This document shows, piece by piece, positions 37,256-48,728 of a DNA stretch of 64,000 nucleotides. Location: NCBI GenBank assembly GCA_009809945.1, contig WTPW01000969.1, forward strand, positions 87,944 to 151,943. Direction: 5' to 3'. The notes beneath the pieces were generated by a model. It was not told the origin of the DNA, made no database searches, and worked only from the letters and a program-made list of their open reading frames with translations. Origin of the DNA: Gigaspora margarita (Eukaryota; Glomeromycota; Glomeromycetes; Diversisporales; Gigasporaceae). The position numbers and the translations under genes were made by a program. The first letter of the stretch is position 1. Every line of letters begins with the position of its first letter.

Positions 37256-37434
37256 TCATGTCATAGGGAATTCACGATATTTCCAGATTTCCGGAGTTTT
37301 CAAGAACCACTCTAATCAGAGGTTTTCAAAACGAAGAATTTGAGTGTTTAGATTAGTAAAATTAAACTTCTAATTAGAGCGGTCTTGAAAAACTCCAGAA
37401 ATCTGGAAAATCTCGTGAATTCCCCATGACATAA
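37256..37434. repeat. Hairpin inside the long terminal repeat
   Basis: ATGTCATAGGGAATTCACG and CGTGAATTCCCCATGACAT pair, followed by CCAGATTTCCGGAGTTTT against its inverse. The same palindrome occurs in the right repeat (about 44640-44815). A structured subterminal site is a candidate transposase-binding region. Confidence 0.6.
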
Positions 37435-37777
37435 TCATCTGTAACCCGTTTGCACCTTTGTGAAAACAGCTGTAATTTGTGAAAGATTATGCATGTGTAT
37501 GGCGTAAGGATGGAAAAAAGCATTTGAATGGTATTATATGATTTTTGTTTGGTAATTTTTTTAATAATTTATTTTTTTTATTGAATAATTATTTGTTCGC
37601 TACTTTGTATATAGTAGCTATATATTTTTTAAATAAATAAATATTGAATAACAAAATCATTAAACAATATTTTTGAATAAATATTAAATAAGGTAATTAA
37701 ATAAATAACGATATTATACAATAATATAAATATTAAATAACGACTTATATAATTTTATCACTATTTTCGAATTAGTG

Positions 37778-37879
37778 CGATAAGCGAATTCTATGAATCC
37801 TATGAATCCTGCATTTTACCATTGTTTATTAACAATGGTAATATGCAGGATTTATAGGATTCATAGAATTCACTTATCG
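37778..37879. repeat. 102-bp near-perfect hairpin
   Basis: CGATAAGCGAATTCTATGAA is mirrored by TTCATAGAATTCACTTATCG around ACCATTGTT-TATT-AACAATGGT. It is probably a small MITE within the 9-kb element. No duplication seen. Confidence 0.6.
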
Positions 37880-38329
37880 AAAGCAGCGATAATATTTATA
37901 TAAAAAATTAATAACGATTAACTTTAGCCAATTTTAGAGATTCGATAATTTATTGTTATTATTTGTATATTTATAATTTAAGTGCAGATAAAAAAAGTTT
38001 GTTGTTTATTTATCTTACGGCGTTCATCGACATCGTCACCCGTATATATATTTTTGCTGAGTTTCGTCGTGTGCATAGCATATCATCGTTATGCATCATT
38101 CGCCATGCATACGATCGTGACGCATAAATCGTTATGCATATCATCGTTGAGTTTTATGATCGTATCAAAGCGAAATCTAGAGATAAATAGTAATAATTAG
38201 TAACTTGAGGAAGATATAAAATGGGAAGAAAACAGCCTTTGTAAAGGCAGATTTCAGTTGTATCAAGAAATACTAATCTTTTAATAAATTCTCTTAAAAA
38301 CTCACCCATAAATTATTTATAAATATTAT

Positions 38330-40059
38330 TATGGGCCGGTGCAAAAATGTAGATACACGAAAATCGGTACCTAAAATATCTTACTGATTTAAAATTTGAC
38401 AATTTGTCTGTACGCGGATAAAAATTACAAAAAGGGTAAGCATAATCGATAATCTTAATCTTTGTTGATTTTTTTTTAATCAAAATGGACGACTTGAAAA
38501 GAGACAAAGGAGCGATAACCCTTAACGAAAAAAAGATGATTTTCAACACTCACAAGTACTTTTTGGAGTATCGGCAAGGCCAGAAGCAACAAGAATACAT
38601 GCAACTACGCAAGCTTGTTGCCACGGTTCTAGGAATTAGTGAGGCTACGGTTGCGCACGTAATTGCTGAAGGAAATATGAATGAAAATAAACAATTAACA
38701 GCACCCAAATTACCTGGTCGCCCAAGAGAAGAACTTAAACCAAATGTTTCTGAAGTTATATGCAATTTGGTTATGTCTGCAAACTCAGCTGCTCTCCCTC
38801 TTTCTACACCTGTACTGCGGCAACAACTTGAGGATGAATTATAACTTTTCGAAGTGGCAGTTACTTCGAATTTTACATACTTTAGGATATTTTTACGGGC
38901 ATGGTGAACACCGTAATATATTGCATGAGTCACCAAAAAATGTAGCTTTTCGTGGCCGTTATTTGAGGTGGCGTTTTAAAAATTTGCAGAGTAAGAATAG
39001 GGTTCCAGCTCTACCGGAAGTATTTTTATACGAATCTTACTGCCATTAAACCACATGACCAATTATATGTGGGTACTATCACATGGAATTGTTTCTGCAC
39101 TAGGGTATGGCCCTTTGTTAGTTATATTTGGCGCAATTATTGTAATGCACAATTGTAACACAAATAAACTTGAAGGCAAAATTGTCCCCAACTCTCTTTT
39201 AATATGGGATCCATCCATTAAACCCCCTTCTTCACGTGGAAGAAAACAGCTAAATGCAGATGAGTGGGAAAATATTCCTGAACAATTCATAATGCAAATA
39301 TTGTAGCAGATCAAACTGATTATCATGGCAATTTTAATGCTGAAATTTTTGAAGACCTCTTTGAAAAACTTTGCACGGGTATTAAAGACAGATATGGATC
39401 AGTATGTATCTATATGGACGGGGCTCGCTATCATAAACGCCAGGCTGAACAAGTACCAATATCAAATTCAAAAAAGATGTTCTGCATGCATGGTTGGCAG
39501 CACACGATATTATTGCATCAGAGAGTTGTACCAAAGCTGAGCTATATGAGTTAGTAAAAAGAAATAAATACAAAGTGCCATTCGCATGTGTTCAAATTGC
39601 CAATAAATATGGGCACAATTTGTCTTATACCCCGCCATATCACTACGAACTTCAACCAATCGAAGGAATTTGGGCAGTTGCGAAACAAGAAGTTGCGAAG
39701 GCGAGTTCGCACCCAAACCTGCTTTCTATTTGAAACAAATTATTCGAAGCATTTACTGAAAAGATCAGCTCTAAAACCATCACGAATCTTTGGAGAAAAT
39801 CACTCACCAGGGCAAAGGAATATAAGAAATACGATGAATATGTTACGTTGGTTGAAAGTGATAGCAAAGATCTTGAAATCATGAAAATCGTTCTCTAATA
39901 AAAATTTTTTTTCAATATAAAGTTTTAATAAAAATTATATTAAAACAAACTTAAAAACCAAAGCAATAAATTGAAAGTTTAAATACTTAAATTAAATTTT
40001 TTTAAAAAAATTTTTATCAATGCCGTATTCGTGTATCTACATTTTTGCACCGGCCTATA
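38330..40059 (+). mobile_element. Tc1/mariner-type transposon, inactivated
   Basis: The element 38332-40057 has perfect inverted ends GGCCGGTGCAAAAATGTAGA (starting 38334) with TA flanks. The coding strand is plus. The transposase pieces are 38485-38844 (N-terminal helix-turn-helix region with KLVATVLGISEATVAHVI and LPGRPREE), 38844-39049, 39055-39306 and 39310-39895. The middle D is present in CIYMDGARYHKR (39417) and the E in ELQPIEGIWAV (39662), about 81-82 residues apart rather than 34. The first catalytic D is replaced by Tyr in EVFLYESYC (39029). Several frameshifts and a stop near 39731 break the frame, so it is dead unless helped in trans. Confidence 0.88.
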
Positions 40060-40123
40060 TTAAATATTGTTAAATTTATTAAAAATTTCTTTTTTAAATT
40101 TTATTTCAAAATTTTTTATTAAT

Positions 40124-43100
40124 ATGCCTAAACAAAAAGTTAATTAAGGACCTTGTTCTATTCATAATTGTAACAAAGAATTTACAAAATTTAGAAGTTT
40201 AACTGATAATGCCTTTACAAGAGCATTAGCAGCAGGATCTCTTCAACAATATTCATATTTGCAAATAGATCAACAAATTTGTAATGCTCATTATATGGAA
40301 ATTGTTGAAAATGCTTGGAGTAATTATAGAAACAATTATCAAAATAATATTAGTTCAGATAATATTATTGAAAATGATAATTCTACTAGTAAATAAATTT
40401 TATTTAATTATATAAAATTTTATTTATAATTTATAATTTAATTATTTTTAGATTCTTTACCACAATTATCTCTTGCTAATAAAATAAAAAAATGACAACT
40501 ATAATATATAATAAGCAATGAAAAGAATTAGCTACTCTTATATTTGAGCCTAATAATTTTAAAAAAATGCTTGAAGAATCGGATTCTGATTTAATTGGAT
40601 TTTTTGATAAAATATGTAAAATTATAATACCATCAAATTGGCCATTAAATTTACAAGCGGCTAAAAAAATGGTTATAGTAATTCTTTATTTAATTGCGGG
40701 TCTTCATAATATGCAAGCTAATCAATTTAAATTGGAGCTTGGATTATATCTTGCTGCATGTGGCGCATCTTGTGAAACAATTAATACTTTAAGTAATGCT
40801 GGAATTTCTGTTACTAATAAAACAGTTTACAATAATAATAATAAAATCGCTGTACAATATCCATTAAAAGTTGAAGAATATTTTATTAAAAATGTAAGTA
40901 ATATTTTTTAAATCTTACTATATTTTTTTAAAAATAAGCATCCTTTTAAAGAAATTTTCATAATCATAATTCTTATAATTTAATAATTAGATTGGTGTAA
41001 TTTTGATACTATTAAAATTATTTTAATAAAATGATTTGAATAGTATAAAAATTATACAAATATAATTACTAAATTATAAGAATTTTGGCTATAAAATTGC
41101 TTTAAAAGGGTGCTTATTTTTAGAAAAATAAATACAAATAATATTTTAAAACTATATTCTAATTATTTTTAATTTATTATTAGAAAAATTCATTTTGTAT
41201 ATATAATATAGATGATTATCATAATATTCATGAAAAAAGAAGACCTAATGAAACTAATTTATCAGGATTAGTTCATTTAGCAACAAGTATGTGCAAAAAA
41301 ATTGAACAATGTGCACCAGTGCCAGTAATTTTTAATAATATATTAGTTCATAATCCAGAAAATATTGATCCATCAATTATTTGTGAGCAACTTATTAATA
41401 AATATCAAGGGCTTTTTGATCTTTCTCATACACAATGCAAAATACAATGGGCTAGTACAAAACAATCTGAAAGTTTTGAATTTGATCATATTGATCAACT
41501 TACTATACATTGTTATGATGATGCTAATGCAGAAAGAAAAGAAGAAAGAAATATGAAAGAAACTATATTAATTGGAATTAAAGAACAGCAACTTCATTCT
41601 ATGCAAGATTATTTAGAAATTTTGAATATGATACTTAAATATAATGAAAAAACAAATCATTTAAATAATTATATTGCTCCAGTAATTGCAGATTGGCCAG
41701 GGCAATTATTTAATAGACTCATTGACATAAAAATAATTCAAAAGCACAAATTCCATCAGGAGTAATTTTATTTGTTCCTATTCTTGGACCATTACATGTT
41801 AGTCTTAATAGCAGAGAGCAAGTTATGCAAATTTTTTATAGTTTTTTTAAAAAATTATTTCATAGTGTATTTGGATTACGTAAAAAATTTGCTAAAAAAC
41901 CAAGACCATGGAGAATAATTTACTTCTAGAATTAGCATATAGTGCATGGATTAAAATTAGAAGTTTGATAACAGAAAAATTTGGTCCTTTATGCAAATTT
42001 ACTGAATATCAAACACTAATTGATCTTATGGATAATATTATTCCAGCAGTACTTGATATATATGCTGTATTATTTTGATCAGGATCATTTGATGAATACC
42101 TTGAAACAATTTTTCGTATTTGGACATTTCTTTAAGATGGAAATGAAAAAATTATAACAAAGCTCCATTAGCATTTTTATCTGATATATTTTATTGGGAA
42201 CAAAATAACCATCCTATAAAAGAAGTAATTAAGCTTTTTTTAGTTAATTTTAATGATTATTGGATTGAAAATATTCATAGCAGAATTAGATCATCAACAA
42301 CATGCAAAGATAATGCAGATAATATTNAAAAACAAGCATATTTATTAGGTATTTAAAATTATTATCTGTTATTATTAATTATAAAATATAAATACTAATA
42401 ATTATATTTATTATTAGATGCTAATAAACATTCTGCATTTAAAGAAGCATTTATGAATAATAAACATTATCCATATTCACTATCTGAATTAGAATTTTTA
42501 ACAAACAAAACATGCTTATTTTTACTTCAACAATTTCAATTAGTTTTTGAAGAATATCAAAAAATATTAAAAATTAATACTACTTTATCTACAACTAAAC
42601 CAAAACCAAAATCAAAAAAAGACAAAAAAGAAAAAAATTTAAATCTTAAATTTATTACCATGGAGGATATAGATGAAAGAGTATTACCAACAGGATATCA
42701 TACTTCATATCCACCTATTTTTAATAGTTGTGATCATTGTTATAAACTATTTGAACAAGATTCTGATGGAACTATTTTAATATGTGGACATGGATATCAT
42801 TGAAATTGTTATAATCAATTAGAATTTAAATGCAAACATTGTATAAAATACTTTAATGAAGGAATATGGCGCAATGTAAATGCATTTGTAAAATATTTAG
42901 AAGCAGAAGACAAAGATAAACTTACTAAAGAAGATTTGGAAAATGATGATGAAAATGATGATAATAATACAAATAATTTAACAGAGAACTCTGAAAATAT
43001 TAAAATTAGTGAAAAAGAAAAATTGAATTAGATTTACAAAATGCAATTAATAATATAAAAACTTGGTAATTTATTTTTTATTATAGAATTTTTATAAATA

Positions 43101-43693
43101 TACTATATATTATATTATTTTTTAACTATATATTTATATTATTAATAAATAAAATATTTTTTATTTAAATTTATATACAATATATATATTATATTTTAGA
43201 TTAAATTGATATATGTTTAAAATAAATTAGAATATAAAATCTAAGCTGTTAGTAAGCTGAGCTATTAATTAGCTTAGCTAAGTTGATTGCCTCACAGCTT
43301 TGCAGAGTTACTAGCATACATATTATACAACATTACCATCTATACTATCGATTTTCAATACTATACTATATCAATTCTCAAAAATGGTCTAATTAGCAAT
43401 GCCAACTTAATTAATTTTAATAAACAAAATTAAATTTTGTATTATAAATTCTAAAATGTGATTAAATGTATAATGTAATAAAAAAGTTTAATTAAAGTTG
43501 TAAAAAGTTTGATTAATAGGATCAAGTTTCAGAAACAATAGATATTACTAATCTGTTGTTTTGCTCAGATAGTCAATTACTAGTTAATACACCAACAGAT
43601 AGTAATCTTGTAGAAAACTGTAATTTGATTAAAAATATGGATTATAGTACAGAAGATTTAGTGAATCAAATATTTGAAATGAACAATAAATAG
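40124..43693 (+). pseudogene. Five-exon gene of the 9-kb element, degraded
   Basis: Exons are about 40124-40388, 40452-40893, 41184-42348, 42418-43065 and 43520-43693; introns are 63, 290, 69 and 454 bp with GT-AG ends and matching phases. The first exon has C-x4-C-x36-C-x2-H spacing (CSIHNC to ICNAH), like THAP zinc-binding domains of P-type transposases. The middle has blocks IADWPGQLFNRL, PILGPLHVSLNSRE and DYWIENIHSRIRSS, whose D and E could belong to an RNase-H-fold transposase (inference only). Near the C-terminus is a RING-H2-like pattern (CDHCYKLF, then ICGHGYH, NCYNQ, CKHC), followed by an acidic tail. A handful of in-frame stops and shifts show that this copy is decayed. The most likely role is transposase of the surrounding element; no known family could be named. 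The ATG is only 66 bp from the nested Tc1 element. Confidence 0.65.
40930..41121. repeat. Palindromic MITE inside intron 2
   Basis: AAATAAGCATCCTTTTAAAG at the left is mirrored by CTTTAAAAGGGTGCTTATTT at the right, with further pairing AATTCTTATAATTTA inward. It explains why this intron is much longer than the 63- and 69-bp introns of the same gene. Confidence 0.65.
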
Positions 43694-44439
43694 AATTTAT
43701 AATTATATTTATAAAAAATATAAATTATCAACAATAATTGTATATAGCAAAAATATTTATTATAATATAGTGCATATTTAAATATATAGCATTTATAATA
43801 TATATTACTTAATTTATATGTATAGTACTGTACATTTACTCTGTTAGCCATTTAGTATCATTTATATTATAGCTTTTATAATGCAAAAAATTATTTATCA
43901 TGTTTTTGCATAATTTTAACTTTTAAAATTGCAAACACAAAAATTATTTTAGTTTTAATTTTTAAAATCACAAAATTAATTTTAATTAAGTTGGTATTGC
44001 TAGGTCTAATTAATAATATCTAAGCATTTTACTAGCTAATCACATTGTTTGAGAACACCCAGTAAAGTTGCTGAGTTGACTAATTTTTGTAAATCAGATA
44101 AAATGTGGCTGGAAATTAAAACTGTCCCATATTTTTTTATTAAAATTATTGTCTTTTATATTATTCGAATCTCTCTATAACTACTATATTTTTGCCAGGA
44201 TATGGATCCTGAGTATCATGATGTTGACAGGATTATTTTTGTTAAATTTAAATGCAATAATTGGTTAAAAATTAAATATTCAAATTACGTGATGACAAAT
44301 TTAAGCAATGCATATACTAGTTAAATATACCTTGGCTGGTTATTTGGAATATTTTTAACGAAATCCATTTAACTTTAATTATACCCTTCATTTATTCACT
44401 TAAAAAAACTCTTCTACTTAAAAATTTTAATTATGCTTA
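43694..44439. other. Noncoding interior of the 9-kb element
   Basis: It is AT-rich with no supported frame. It lies between the gene's last exon and the right terminal repeat. Confidence 0.5.
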
Positions 44440-45881
44440 TGCTATTTAAATAATATATAGCTACTATATACAAAGTAGTGAACAAATAATTCAATAAAAA
44501 AAAAATTTATTAAAAAAATTACCAAATAAAATCATATAATACTATTCAAATACTTTTTTTCATCCTTATGCCATACATATACATAATCTTTCACAAATTA
44601 CAGCTGTTTTCACCAAGGTGTAAATGGTTACAAATGATTATGTTATGGGAAATTCACAATATTTTCTAGATTTCTGGAGTTTTTCAAGACTATTCTAATT
44701 AGAAGTTTAATTTTACTAATCTAAACACTCGAATTCTTTATTTGAAAACCTCTGATTAGAGTGGTTCTTGAAAACTCCAGAAATCTGGGAAATATTATGA
44801 ATTCCCTATGACATGATAACCACTAGGAACTGTGAATGCTTCTATTAAAATAAAAACAGAATAAAATGATAATTATACTGATCAAATCTCGCTGGTGATA
44901 ATAGAATAACTAGAGTAAAAATTTCAAATTAATATTGGAAGTATTCCCTGTCCCTGCTGCTTACACTTTGTTGAAAATCGTTGTATTATTCAAATCTCTC
45001 CATAGCTACTATCTTCCCATTTGAAATTATCTTCACTTAAGTATATTCAGATCTCTTTAAAATTAAAAATTGTATTAAACATTGAAGTACTAAAAATAAT
45101 GAAAAAAAAATACAAAAACTTAACTACTTTCAATACAATTCAATTGCTTTTTTTATATTTACAGCTCTTATGCCTTATTATTCAGAACTCTCTTGTAAGT
45201 ACCTGTCATCTTGAATACAAAACTATTTTAGTTGTTAAAATAACAGCTTTGGAAAAAGAAGCCAAAGAATTATGAATCTACTTAGCTATATACTAGTATA
45301 CTAGTAACAAACATGCGGCATTAGTAAAACTTCTCCAGGAATAGGATTATATGGGATTAAATTTGCAAACTGCTAGTAAAGTGAAAGTCTAACGTATTCT
45401 GAAAATTATTTGACTGTAAGTAATGTGCTTAGCTACTTGTCAAATGGACAATTACGTTTTCATATAGGGAGTACTCTAAAACTAATATAAATAATTTGTG
45501 TAATGATCTACATTCAATTGTATCATGTTGGCCAATCAAAAGAACTTTTCATTATGCTTGCGGTATAGAATTCTATATATATACTGTTTGTTCTGAAAGT
45601 TCCTATACACATTCCCTATATAATCGATAGCTAAAGTCAGGTATGTTTATATATTGTTGATTATTTAATTTAAATTAGAGTAAGGGTTAGTTGGGGCTAG
45701 GGTTAGGCTTTTCTTATAAGTAAAATTGTCTTCCCTACATTTTTTATTAATGCTTCTAGACAGGTTTAGACATTCATTTCTTTTATTTTTCATCAGGCTT
45801 ATTCGTAAAGATCAAATGTTATGATTTGATTGGTTTTCTATCATGTAAATATATCTGGCTTTAGATTAAATGACTTTAGAT

Positions 45882-46278
45882 GACCCCATTAGGGTGTCCA
45901 TTATTATGCAATCAATAAGGTAAATTATGCAAGCAAACTGAGGTTGGTTATGCAATAGATGCTAAATAAATTTAAGATTATGTGATTTTTATTATTGTAT
46001 GCTATATGTAACTAGCTCTGTTTTTCAGAAATTTTCAGATATTTGCCAAAAATTTACCTCATAATTTAAGTTCTACATCAAAACTTTTCGCAACTTAATT
46101 TCTGCCACCCAAATTACAAATTTAAAATAAAGTTAGCATACTTTTACAACCAATTAGATTTTATTCATGTGATTTATGCTTTTTTTTGCTCAATTATGCA
46201 AAGCATATGCGATGTGAAAATTTGGTAAATTATGTGCATATTATGCATTTGTATAATCCTGGACACCCTAGACCCCAT
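45882..46278. mobile_element. hAT-like MITE, 381 bp
   Basis: The element 45890-46270 has ends TAGGGTGTCCATTATTATG and AATCCTGGACACCCTA and a perfect 8-bp duplication GACCCCAT (45882-45889, 46271-46278). ATTATGCAA words recur in both subterminal regions. Confidence 0.87.
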
Positions 46279-46506
46279 TTTTGGTTTGTATTACCTGCAC
46301 AAATAAGTAAGATGCTATAAATCACATCTATAAGCAGCTTTAAGGCTGCAAAACATAAATGGTGATAATTATGTATAATTCATGTGAAGCAAAAAAAAAT
46401 GTGTTTAAATTTATTCTTTAATTATTACTAAATTATTTAATAATTATCATAATATTCTTCACTTCATGCTAGTGCCATGCAAATAATGTAACTGATCTTA
46501 ACATCG

Positions 46507-47032
46507 TAAGGGGGCATCCAAAAATTATGTTGTGTTCCCCAAAATATAACGATTTTGCAACATGTAGAGGGGGTCCCCCCAACATAACGCAATTTTTTTC
46601 TAAAAATTTGTCTAAAACTTGTTCCAGTGGTCCAAATTGGATAATTTTGGCACCATTCGAATCGTCTCGAGGAGAGGATTCGAATGGTGCCAATTTAATT
46701 TGATTTGGATTATTGGATCACGTTTTATTAACGAAATACTATTAGTTATTATGTTTTCTTATAAAATTACTATAAAATCAATAGTATTGCGTTAATAAAA
46801 CGTGATCCAGTAGTCCAAATGAAACGATTTTGGTACCATTGGATTTGTCTCATAGAGACGAATCGAATGGTACCAAAATAATTCAGATTGGATCACTGGG
46901 TCATAATATATTCAAGGTTTTGTAAAATTATATATATAAACATACGGATTTTTAAATTTTTTTTTATATAGTAGAGGGGGGTCAAGAGCTACAATGTAGG
47001 GGTACATAACGTTATTTATGGATGCCCCCTAA
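46507..47032. mobile_element. PIF/Harbinger-like element, 520 bp
   Basis: The element 46510-47029 has ends GGGGGCATCCAAAAATTATG and CATAACGTTATTTATGGATG followed by CCCCC, flanked by TAA. A 3-bp TWA duplication and G-rich ends fit PIF/Harbinger. The interior carries two copies of the GTCTC-GAGAC module with TACCATT words (46640-46930), arranged as a palindrome. Confidence 0.7.
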
Positions 47033-47488
47033 CTCAAAATGTGATTATGCTCAAAAATCAATAACTAATGTTTGGCGCAACATGTGATACAGGCTGTAAT
47101 ATTTGACGTGCACTGTAACACTTGAAGTGGATGTAATATTTAACTTGGCAGTACTATTTAACTTGAAACTTTTGACTTGTGTCACAACATTTGATATGCC
47201 ATAATATTTGGGCATTTATTTCTGCCACAATAGTAGTGATACATATTACATCGTTGAGCATAAATGTTAACATAGTAATACTAATTTATGCGGTAATATC
47301 CGTAATATTTTTATTAGAAACAGCAAATCTATTCTCCTGTTTTTTTAATGGTGGTAATAAAGTTTAATCGAACAATAATTGAAAATATTGTTTTGAAAGC
47401 ATAAATTATAACTTTTATAATTGCAACATTTTTCTGTTTACACAACTTTTCATATTTCCATAATGCCATAACTTTTTACAGGTCTGTA

Positions 47489-47790
47489 TTATTTCACCAA
47501 AAATCACTTCACAGACACCCCATTTCATCGACAAATTATTCACCAACAAGTTCATTTTACTGACAGTTCATTTCACTGAAGCTCATTTCACCGACAAGTT
47601 TTTTCTATAAAGCACACTAGCTTTAACTCTAATTTTATCCTAACCCTACCCTGACCCTAATGACAATGACCAAGAATTATTTTGTCAGTGAAATGAGTTT
47701 TGGTGAAATGAGCTATCAGTAAAATGAACTTGTTGGTGAATAATTTGTTGATAAAATGGGGTGTCTGTGAAGTGATTGTCAGTAAAATAA
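47489..47790. repeat. Foldback repeat with TTCACC/GGTGAA words
   Basis: The arms share AATCACTTCAC, ACACCCCATTT and AACAAGTTCATTTTAC. The centre carries telomere-like CCTAACCCTACCC. A related copy lies at 62097-62290. No duplication found. Confidence 0.65.
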
Positions 47791-47807
47791 TTGCCACCAA
47801 TTTTTTA

Positions 47808-48556
47808 CATATCGGCTAATCCATAAACTTGCTGAAATCTCTTGATCTACTAGTCCGTTTTGGATGATTTAGCTAGCAAAATGTCAGTCTTGATAAGCTG
47901 ATTCTAAAGAGCTCAAAATCACTAAAATCCAATCACAGGATTCTGAGAATGTTCAAAATTTGTGCAATTTTAATAGTGTTTTTTAGAATTACTATGTAAA
48001 CACCTTTAAAGTCAAATAACTTCTGATCTATCAATCTGTTTTGGATAATTTAACTGCCAAAATGATTGTCTCTATAAGATGATTCTAACAAGCTCAAAAT
48101 TATTAAAACCTGATTACAGGATCCTGAAATTGTTAAGGATCTGTACTATGTAGACAATCAACTAAGAAATGGGTTGTATATGTTGTGCGTCAGATGGATG
48201 ACTATCATTTGACCAGCATTAAATAATTGGCAACAACTGGTCTAAACTAATTTCTAACTTTACTGTAATTTTACCATAACCCTAATCTAATTTATGCCAG
48301 GTTTCATCAGACGCAAGAATCAGTCTGACGTACAACATATATATGACAACCCATTTCTTAGTTGATTGTCGACATAGTACAGATTCTATTAAAATTGCTC
48401 AAATTTCAAACGTTCTCAGGATCCTGTAATTGGATTTTAGCAATTTTGGGCTCATTAGAAGCGTCTTATCAAGACGAACATTTTGGTAGCTATATTATCC
48501 AAAACGGGCCAGTAGATCAAGAGATATCAGCAAGTTCATGAATTAGCCAATATGAT
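47808..48556. repeat. Long foldback repeat
   Basis: The outer arms share CGGCTAATCCATAAACTTGC-like sequence and TCTCTTGATCTACTAGTCCG, followed by the GTCTTGATAAG/CTTATCAAGAC variant of the recurring module. A second hairpin (48141-48382) is nested in the centre. Confidence 0.7.
48141..48382. repeat. Hairpin nested in the foldback
   Basis: CTGTACTATGTAGACAATC with AACTAAGAAATGGG pairs with CCCATTTCTTAGTT and GATTGTCGACATAGTACAG. Loop about 100 bp. It is probably a separate MITE insertion. Confidence 0.65.
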
Positions 48557-48728
48557 TGCTGTAATTTTTTGTATAGCCGTAACTTTTATATAAATGTAGC
48601 TATTGAAATAAGGTCTAACAATTAGCAGTTATTAAGACCCATGCATCTATAGATGTAAATATACATCTTCAAATGTCTGTATATATAATTTTATAACACT
48701 ATAACTTTGTTATATTGCCTTATAACTT

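Larger units (their letters stand above)
36581..45565 (+). mobile_element. 9-kb element with 1.1-kb terminal inverted repeats
   Basis: The element runs 36586-45560 (8975 bp). Its ends are CAAGCATGATGGAAAGT and the inverse ending ATTATGCTTG, flanked by a 5-bp duplication CGGTA (36581-36585, 45561-45565). The inverted repeats span about 36586-37645 and 44440-45560, with scattered substitutions and a few indels. Inside are a foldback MITE (37778-37879), a nested Tc1/mariner-type element (38332-40057) and a five-exon gene (40124-43693). Without the nested Tc1 element it would be about 7.25 kb. No DNA polymerase, retroviral-type integrase, capsid or reverse transcriptase was recognised. I read it as a DNA transposon of uncertain, perhaps undescribed, superfamily. 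Its left end lies 230 bp upstream of the GTPase start. Confidence 0.8.

Noticed and set aside
36586-45560. Polinton/Maverick identity for the long-TIR element
   Set aside because: No polymerase, integrase, protease or capsid-type gene was recognised, it is too short, and the duplication is 5 bp.
47636-47665. Interstitial telomere (CCTAACCCTACCCTGACCC)
   Set aside because: Only two or three degenerate units, located at the centre of a foldback; not a telomeric array.
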